This document shows positions 29,382 to 36,228 of a stretch of 36,228 bases of DNA, piece by piece. The notes below the pieces were generated by a model. The model saw nothing but the letters and a program-made list of their open reading frames with translations. It was not told the DNA's origin and ran no database searches. The stretch is from Salpingoeca rosetta. Taxonomy: Eukaryota > Opisthokonta > Choanoflagellata > Craspedida > Salpingoecidae. A program made the position numbers and the translations under genes. Within the stretch, counting starts at the first letter, position 1; the number at the start of each line of letters is the position of its first letter. The DNA lies in assembly GCF_000188695.1 (NCBI RefSeq), contig NW_004754910.1:438311-474538 (forward strand), given 5' to 3'.

Positions 29382-29761
29382 GCCGAGTGGGATGGTTCTG
29401 AAGGTGGAGATGGTTTGTCGGGAGAAGTCTCGGCGCCTGCCGTGAACGATGTTGAGGTTCCAGCACAGAGGACGTCGAGGGAGCGCTGTAGGGCCGCGAA
29501 AAGGCTCAAGTCTGCATCGGCATCACTGATGCGCGTGGAGTGAAGCTGCTTCAGGGTCGTGTGCGCGCTCATGCATGCGTGCACGTGCTGCTGACACTGT
29601 GGGTCTCTGCCACTACTGCCACTACTGCCACAACACGTTCTGGTTGACGTCGTTGAGGAGGTGGCGTGCACGACCGTACTCCTACTCGACGCCACGGCAA
29701 GCATGAACAGCAGCATTGCCGCGGCCATGGGCAATGCCACAACCCGCAATCGCGATGACAT
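24758..29761 (-). CDS. LRR receptor kinase (TKL-like)
   Basis: Exons are 25881-29761, 25097-25605 and 24758-24876 (4509 bases, 1502 residues), with phases 2 and 1 matching. The start at 29761 gives a clear signal peptide (PMAAAMLLFMLAVA). A poly-Thr run covers about residues 127-158. About residues 300-900 hold some twenty leucine-rich repeats of the LxxLxLxxN type. A transmembrane helix lies at about 996-1020 with basic residues behind it. The kinase starts at about 1057. Its glycine loop reads ATGACGEV, with Ala for the first Gly, followed by VAVK with the ATP-binding Lys. A Ser/Asp-rich insert of about 100 residues comes before the catalytic loop. The first join builds HRDLKSGN (Asp1295, Asn1300), then DFG at Asp1313, a long activation segment, GTPLYMAPE and the KADVFSYGVLLWE block. 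HRDLKSGN points to Ser/Thr (TKL) rather than Tyr specificity. The last exon holds the conserved CMTQDPEQRPTF helix. The ligand is unknown. Confidence 0.9.
25617..25780. repeat. TG-rich repeat and poly-C in kinase intron 1
   Basis: It lies in the intron at 25606-25880. GTGTGAGTGTGTGAATGCAG-like units recur three times, followed by poly-C and CA. Confidence 0.85.
29289..29382. repeat. (TTG)n coding poly-Thr in the LRR kinase
   Basis: About 31 units of TTG on the plus strand are read as ACA on the coding strand. They give an uninterrupted Thr run between the signal peptide and the LRR domain, possibly an O-glycosylated stalk. Confidence 0.93.
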
Positions 29762-30395
29762 TGTCCTTGGCCAGCGGGGGCGACAACACGCCAGTGAAAC
29801 ACGCCCCGGTGTCCTGCTGTCCTGATGTCCGAGGGGGTGGTTGCTGTGCTGATGTCCTGAGGTGGCTGTTGGAGAAACACACAAGCCAACCTTCGGATTG
29901 TGGAAAGGTGGTGGAAAATATGGAGAATACTGCGCGGGAGGACAACTGCGGAGATGGCCGCCACCACGGAAACAAAGAAGGAAGGGATGGATGGAAGCAT
30001 GTAATGCAAATGCGCTGGCTGGTGGCGTGCTCTTTGGCATTTTGGTTTTGTTTGTTCTGGTCATCACGTCATGTTTCATGTTTATGTATATGTGCAAATC
30101 AACGAGAGCAAACAAGACAAGGAAGGCATGGCAAGCAAGCAGCCAACCGTTCTGTTCACAGGGGAAGGGTCTGCAAGAAAGTGTGCGAGGAGTGTGTACA
30201 AAGAAAAGAAGAAAGGAAACACGGCCATCATGGTGGCAGTGGTGTAACAGGCTGTACATACAAAGTAAATGTGTACAACGCACGATATCACGCACGCACA
30301 CACACACACACACACACACACAACACACAGCACACAGAGCACACACAGCACACAGCACACTGACACACACAGAGCACGCACATCACGCACGGTAA
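29762..30395. other. Intergenic region between kinase and phosphotransferase genes
   Basis: It should contain the kinase promoter and 5' UTR and the 3' UTR of the phosphotransferase gene. A (CA)n tract with ACACAGC units lies at about 30296-30370. No supported gene. Confidence 0.65.
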
Positions 30396-31016
30396 TCACT
30401 GCGACGACTTCTTGTCTTTGATGACAACGTTGGTAAAGTACTGGGGCGGCAGGATGCCGGTGGATCCAAGGCCAGGGGAAAGGACGACGTTGTTGGAGCT
30501 GACGAAGAAGGGAATGCCGTCACGTAGGCACTTGGCAAGGTCGATGTAGACAAACGCGGTGCAGGACTTGCGCATGCCGCTCTTGACCTCCTGATCCCCA
30601 GGCAGGCCCGTGGCAAAGTGGATGTGTCTGCGTCGCATGCGGCTGAGGCCCTCGCGCTTGATCACGGGCACGAGCTTGGCATACGTGCCATGCACGACGA
30701 CGGGGAACTTGGAGGCGTCTGTGATTGCCGTGAGCAGCTGCGACTCATCCGCCACCTTGATGGTGTGTCCTTGTGCTGCGCGGATGCGAAGGCCCGTCGG
30801 GCCCGTGCCCGGAAGCAGGACAAACCGCTGCTTCGGGCATGTTTCCACGATGTGTTTGATCTCCTTGGAGGAGAGCCCTTTCAGCTGCGGCCTCCTCAGC
30901 AAGTCCTCCAGTGCCACGGAGCCGTCCGGGGCCATTGACACGCCTTCCTTTTGTGCTCCATGCCGCAGTACATACGACAAGTACTTTGAGGTCTTGATCC
31001 TGGCTGACTCTTCCAT
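30396..31016 (-). CDS. TPT1: tRNA 2'-phosphotransferase (Tpt1/KptA family)
   Basis: One exon codes 206 residues from ATG at 31016 to TGA at 30396, about the usual size for the family. Tpt1 removes the 2'-phosphate left at a tRNA splice junction by moving it to NAD+, releasing nicotinamide and ADP-ribose cyclic phosphate. The family's Arg-His-Arg-Arg active site can be seen: YVLRHG (Arg18, His19), IRAAQGH (Arg79), and a likely fourth Arg in SGMRK (Arg149). The VVHGT (107-111), HIHFATG (131-137) and DGIPFFVSSNNVVL (166-179) blocks are also typical. There is no targeting signal, so it acts in the cytosol or nucleus. An alternative upstream start is unlikely because a 130-base (CT)n tract and in-frame stops precede the ATG. 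Confidence is high for both family and gene limits. Confidence 0.94.
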   Translation of the reverse strand: MEESARIKTSKYLSYVLRHGAQKEGVSMAPDGSVALEDLLRRPQLKGLSSKEIKHIVETCPKQRFVLLPGTGPTGLRIRAAQGHTIKVADESQLLTAITDASKFPVVVHGTYAKLVPVIKREGLSRMRRRHIHFATGLPGDQEVKSGMRKSCTAFVYIDLAKCLRDGIPFFVSSNNVVLSPGLGSTGILPPQYFTNVVIKDKKSSQ

Positions 31017-31353
<337 letters not shown>

Positions 31354-31443
31354 CGCAAACTCCTTGTAAAATCCCGTGGCTGAGTTGAGGGCGTCGCGCT
31401 CCTTCAAAGACCCGCTGTAACAGAACACACACACACACACATG

Positions 31444-31533
<90 letters not shown>

Positions 31534-33051
31534 GCATGCACAAGTGGTGATGGCAGGGTGAGTGCAGCAAACTGCGACGTGAAGGGAGACACCACATCGC
31601 ACACCCGCTCGCTTGCTTGCACGCATGCAGCGGCGTGTTTTGTATTTTGGGGGGGGGGGGAGAGGGTCGTACATTGGGTTTGGCGGCTGCGTGTCGGGAA
31701 TGGCGCCAGGCCCAATGGAGGGACGGCCAGTCTGGTGCAAGGGAGTGTAGACATGGTGATGTGGGCATGAAGGTGAGGCAAAGAGAGATGCTTGACTGCG
31801 CCACTGCAGGTGTCGTGCAACCCGTGCAGTCAAACAAACAAACAAACAAACAAAAAAACATAACCAACCAAACAAACAAAACAAGCAACCAAACGAACAA
31901 AAAAACAAACAAACAAACAAACAAACAAACAAAAGAAACCAACCAACCGAACAAAAAAAAACAAACAAACAAAACAAAACAAACAAACAAACAAACACGT
32001 GTGTGCACCTGGAAGACGGAGATGCGGCCGCCGATTCCGCCCATGAGGAGACGGGCGGCCTTGAGGACGGCGCCCGTGCACGTGTCGCTCGACAGCGGAC
32101 GCGCGTGCATGTCCGGGATGGACTCAAGCAGCGACTTGACAAGCTGCAAGGGGTTTCGGGGAGGGGTTGGTGATTGGTGATTGGTGATTGATAATTGGTG
32201 ATTGGTGAGAGACACATGCGCTTGCGGTGTCGTGTGAAGTGATGTGGGTTGCGCCAATGTTGTAAAAGAAAGCAAACTGCAGTTGCAACAACAACCCACA
32301 ACAGCCACAACAACCACGCCACGCCACCGCAGGTTACAGCACCACGATGACCACCGCGCACCTCCTTTGAGTCGTTGAGGGAGACAAGGAGGTCTTCCAT
32401 GGAATACGGCAGGAATGGGTCGTCAATGTCCGTCATCACGAGCTTCTGCGGCTGCGCCAACTTCTCCTGCAGCAGGCAACACGGTGGCGATGAAGTGGTG
32501 ATGGGTGATAATGATGGTGATGGTGATGATGGTGGTATTGTGAATAGTGCGCCTCAAGCGAAGACGATGGTTGGAGAGAAGGTGTTCACAACACACACAC
32601 ACACACAGCACACCACACACACACAGCACACAAGCAAAGTGCAGCTCATTCGAGGCAGCAGCAATGGGGCAACTGACGTTGAGGTTGTAAAAGTGGACGG
32701 TGTTGTCAAAGGTGATGATGGCGACACGCGTGCGCTCATCGCCAGTCAGGCGGTCCAGGTTCTCCAGCAGCGCCTTGCACACCGCCGCCACCATCCCAGA
32801 CACCACCGCAGGCGACGACACGTCGATGCAGAACGCAAACACGCACGGCTGGGGCGGCCGCACCTGGTGGTAGTGGTGGTGGTGGCGGTGGTGGTGGTTT
32901 GAGAAGAAGCAGTGTTGGGGAAGGGTAAGGGCGTGTGTGCATGGACATATGGATGAATGGACGGGTGGAAGTGGGAGTCAACAATGGGGACAAAGGCGGG
33001 AGATGCGTTGAGTTTGTGTAAAGGTCGGTGGCGATCACCCACATGAGGACG

Positions 33052-33141
<90 letters not shown>

Positions 33142-33760
33142 CATACACACATGCCAGCAACACGCAGCTCGGTCACACCAGCCTCTACGACAATCAGCCG
33201 CATGTGCGCCACCACTGAGAGCGCACCATGTAGTCTGACGGCGCAATGTACTCGACAGAGGCCGTGTTGAGATCGGGCCGTCCCGCTCGGTCGACGAGCT
33301 CTCCTGCTCGCATTGGCGCACAGCAGCGCATGCACGTGAGACAATGTGAAGAAAAGCGTGTGCGTGGTGTGTGCGCGCGCGCGTGTGTGTGTATGTGTGT
33401 GATGGTAAAGGGTGGGTTGTTTGGCCCTTGCTGCATACACCCAGCGCACGCAGCAACACAAAACAAAGCATGCGGGTTGATCGCACACAAACAAACGAAC
33501 GAGCAAACACATGCACACAATCGCCACTCCATGCCTCACCCTTGACGCGGTCGTAGAAAAAGTCCTGGGGAATGTCGTTGACATATTGGCACAGGTTGCA
33601 GCGCCACCGCGCACCTGCCGAGGCAAAGATGGATGGTTGGATGGATGGATGGTTGCATGAGCGCGTGGTTGCATGAGTTGCATTGGTTGGATGTAACAGC
33701 AAACAGAAGGACAATAACATGTACACACACACGCACACACGCGCACACACACACACACGC

Positions 33761-33796
<36 letters not shown>

Positions 33797-35315
33797 GCAC
33801 TCGACACGAATCGTGGCGGTGCAATTCACACGGCAACCAGACAAGACCTTGGCCGATGAAGGAGATGAACGGGTTGATGTACGTGCGGCAGCTGCGGCAG
33901 CGGACAATGGGGAGACCACTCATCACCGGCACATCCTGCAGAGCAGTCGACAAACGAGTGGACAGTGGCAGGGTGGTAAGCTTTTTGTCAACGCACGCGT
34001 TACGTGGTACCACATATACTCACACACGTGTACATACACAACATGCAGCATACACACAATACATACACACGCAACACACACATACACGCACAATACATAC
34101 ACACAATACACACACCACGCCACATGCACAGCGCACCTCGCCAAAGGGGTTGAGGTGGAGGGCGAGTGGGAGGCGGCACTGCGAGAGCAGCGACGATGTC
34201 TCCGGCATGGCGTTGATCGTCGCCCGCATGAACTTCGGGTCGCAGTTGGCCCGCCGCTGCGAGTCAGACAGCGGCTGCGCACGTGGCGGCCGCGCGGGTG
34301 CTGCCGGCAGTATGTTGCGCTGCCCCAGGATGTTTGTCGGCGCGTCTGCACGCGTGGGCGCAGTCTGGTTCATGACGGGGTGCGCGCCTGTGGATGCGGA
34401 CATGCGGCGGGCAGGGCCTTGTGCACCCGGGTCTGGCTGGGCCGAGAACAGCGGCGGCGGCGGCAACGACGTCTGCACGCTTGGCGGCTGGCTTGTTGGT
34501 GGCTGCTGCGTGAAGGCGGCGGCACCAGGCTGGGGCGCGGGCGCCGTTGTTGGTGGTGGCGGCGGTGGTGCTGCTGTCGTTGGTGCCGCTGTTGCTGAGT
34601 GCGACATTGGCGGCGGGTGGAAGACGGGTGGCTGTACATGCAGCGGCGGTGGCATCATGGATGCGGTTGCTGTTGCTGTTGCTGTTGTCGTCGCCGTGGG
34701 CGGTTGTGACATGGGTGGAGGTTGAGACATGGGTGGTGGCTGTGACAGCGGTGGGGGTTGAGACAGCGGTGGGGGTTGAGACAGCGGTGGGGGTTGAGAC
34801 ATGGTTGGAGGTTGAGACATGGTTGGAGGCTGTGACATGGTTGGAGGCTGTGACATGGTTGGAGGCTGCGACATGGTTGGAGGCTGCGACATTGGCGGAG
34901 GCTGAGACATGGGTGGGGGTTGCGACATGGATGGTGGTTGCGACATTGGCGGAGGTGGCTGTGCCATTCGCGGTGGTTGCGATGCAGAAGCAAGTGTGGG
35001 AGGTGGCATGGTGGGAGGTGCGCTGTAGCCGTTGCTTCCCGCGCTTGTGCTGAACGTGGGTGGCGCTGAGAGGCCGCCATTCGTTGCCGGCGGACGCGGC
35101 TGTGATGTGCTGGTGGTGGGAGGCATCTTGTAGCTGTTGCCGCCGCTGTAGCTGTTGCCGAGAGGTGGGGGCTGGAGCGGTGGGGGAGCAAGGGTCCCAG
35201 AGAGCGGAGGCGGCTGGAGCGGTGGTGCCGCTGCTGTTGTGGTCGTCGGTTGTGACTGGGCTGGCTGAGGCGGGAATCCCGTCGGCGGTGGCGCGTGTGG
35301 TGGTGGGAATGACAT
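31354..35315 (-). CDS. SEC24: Sec24, COPII cargo adaptor, N-terminal half only
   Basis: Nine exons are 34137-35315, 33848-33935, 33540-33614, 33227-33303, 32678-32863, 32362-32466, 32009-32143, 31673-31731 and 31354-31414 (1965 bases, 655 residues, all phases matching). Sec24 pairs with Sec23 in the inner COPII coat and binds cargo leaving the ER. Residues 1-300 are Pro-rich, with an MSQPPx repeat at about 115-206. The zinc finger has C406xxC409 and C428xxC431 (RCRSCRTYINPF, WRCNLC). The trunk domain shows DYMVRPPQP, FCIDVS, LLENLD, TFDNTVHFYNLN, AQPQKLV and GGRISVFQ. The 59-base exon 8 supplies the SIGPGAI segment that Sec24 proteins have there. The chain stops at ATGFYKEFA, where other Sec24 proteins continue for about 400 residues through the beta-sandwich, helical and gelsolin domains. 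None of this is found downstream. Confidence 0.86.
31430..31531. repeat. (CA)n microsatellite in Sec24 intron 8
   Basis: About 100 bases of CA close to the acceptor of the last recognisable exon; reads (TG)n on the coding strand. Confidence 0.92.
31830..31998. repeat. (CAAA)n tetranucleotide-rich tract in Sec24 intron 7
   Basis: Imperfect CAAA, CCAA and CAAAAA units run for about 165 bases. On the coding strand it is (TTTG)n, starting just after the donor at 32008. Confidence 0.9.
33054..33150. repeat. (CA)n microsatellite in Sec24 intron 4
   Basis: About 95 bases of CA in the 363-base intron 32864-33226; (TG)n on the coding strand. Confidence 0.92.
33720..33800. repeat. (CA)n/(CG) microsatellite in Sec24 intron 2
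   Basis: CA repeat with CGCG steps within the intron 33615-33847. Confidence 0.9.
34695..34970 (-). repeat. 18-base tandem repeat coding MSQPPx in Sec24
   Basis: About fourteen copies of a six-residue unit (SQPPTM, SQPPPM, SQPPPL) lie in the Pro-rich N terminus. Neighbouring copies are nearly identical at the base level, which points to recent expansion. Confidence 0.9.
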
Positions 35316-36187
35316 GATGGATTGTGTACGTCTCCTTCACACACAAACTCTCTCTCACTTCCTTCTGCCGCGTCGCTGCGTTGGTTATGGGTTGTATGTA
35401 TGTGTGTGTGTGTGTTGTCAGTGAGTGTTGTTCACGGACACGCACAAGCAACCAAGCGGCGTAGAATGTGGAATGTGAGCGTGCGTGTGCATGTGCAAGT
35501 GTGTATGTGTGTGTATGTGTGTGTGTGTGTGCAAATGCGTGAGAGAATGTGCACAATTGTGTGCGGATGTGACGCCAAGGCACAGACAGCCAAAGCAAAT
35601 GAGCACGGTTGGCAATCGATCATGCTTCCCCTTCCTCCTTCACAACCCACTCACACGCACACACACGTCCACACACACACACACACACACATCCACGTAT
35701 CGACGCATCCACTCACTCCAACGTCCAACGCACTCACACCTCGATTTCACAGCGGCTGCTGTCTTGCTTGCTTGCTGTCTTGCTTGCTTGCTTGCTGCTT
35801 CCGCCCCACAAAAACCACAGGAAACGAAAATCAATCAACATCTTCATACAATATTCAGCACTTCGGTAACACACGACAAACAGTGGTGGCTGCCGTCAGT
35901 GCAGCACGTCTCTGCGCATACTGCTGTGTAACAACAGCCAACAGCCAATAGCCAGCAAGCAAGTGTGCGTGGTTGTGCCGTGTTGGCTTGTCCCTCGTCT
36001 CCTTTCTTGTGCCTCATTTTCCCCCGCTTCAGCAACCCAGCACCACATTTATTGTTGTCACTGTTGTCACATCACTGTTTCGTCGGAAGAACCAACACAG
36101 CAGTCATTGACAAACACGCAGTTATCCAGCACCGCACTTCCTGTTATTATTGATCTATCTATCGATACACCTATTGCCAACCCAGCA

Positions 36188-36226
<39 letters not shown>

Positions 36227-36228
36227 AC
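35316..36228. other. Upstream region of Sec24 to the window end
   Basis: It contains the Sec24 promoter and leader, TG/CA tracts near 35395-35420 and 35655-35690, a gcttgcttgctt run at about 35760-35800, and (CT)n at about 36191-36226. I find no supported gene. Confidence 0.6.

Overview
The window is nuclear DNA of a eukaryote. Genes are split by GT-AG introns of roughly 150-360 bases, dinucleotide (CA/TG) microsatellites are abundant, and the proteins are eukaryotic: Sec24, Tpt1, and receptors with signal peptides and membrane anchors. The mix of large modular receptors, an LRR receptor with a TKL-like kinase, a receptor tail with tyrosine motifs, and a fairly GC-rich genome with short introns fits a choanoflagellate or another unicellular relative of animals. 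That placement is inference, not a match I could run.

Layout: (1) 3-2738 (+) is the 3' part of a gene for a cysteine-containing leucine-rich-repeat protein with a poly-Asp tract. (2) 3178-7243 (-) is a three-exon gene joining a GDP-mannose 3,5-epimerase-like domain to two glycosyltransferase domains and C-terminal membrane helices. (3) 8139-16059 (-) is an 18-exon gene for a 1645-residue single-pass receptor: signal peptide, cysteine-rich GCC2/GCC3-TNFR-like modules, HYR/bacterial-type Ig-like repeats, a membrane helix and a tail with tyrosine and proline motifs. (4) 16443-16715 (-) is a 90-residue cysteine-rich protein. (5) 18173-24211 (+) is a four-exon, 1724-residue membrane-anchored tyrosinase with Kunitz and Kazal-like inhibitor modules and tyrosine-rich YDxxG repeats on both sides of the enzyme. 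(6) 24758-29761 (-) is a three-exon, 1502-residue LRR receptor kinase. (7) 30396-31016 (-) is a complete tRNA 2'-phosphotransferase. (8) 31354-35315 (-) is the N-terminal half of Sec24 (COPII cargo adaptor). Its C-terminal half is absent, and the downstream sequence runs into a 130-base (GA)n tract next to the phosphotransferase gene.

All exon chains were built by hand and checked for reading phase. Every multi-exon gene adds up to a whole number of codons, which is good support for the joins. Most donors are GTGCGT, GTGAGT or GTATGT.

The genes are not an operon. A loose theme is the cell surface: sugar-nucleotide epimerisation and glycan transfer, two receptors, a tyrosinase that could cross-link extracellular matrix, and the secretory coat protein Sec24. 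The two most unusual items are the epimerase-glycosyltransferase fusion and the membrane-anchored tyrosinase that carries tyrosine-rich repeats.
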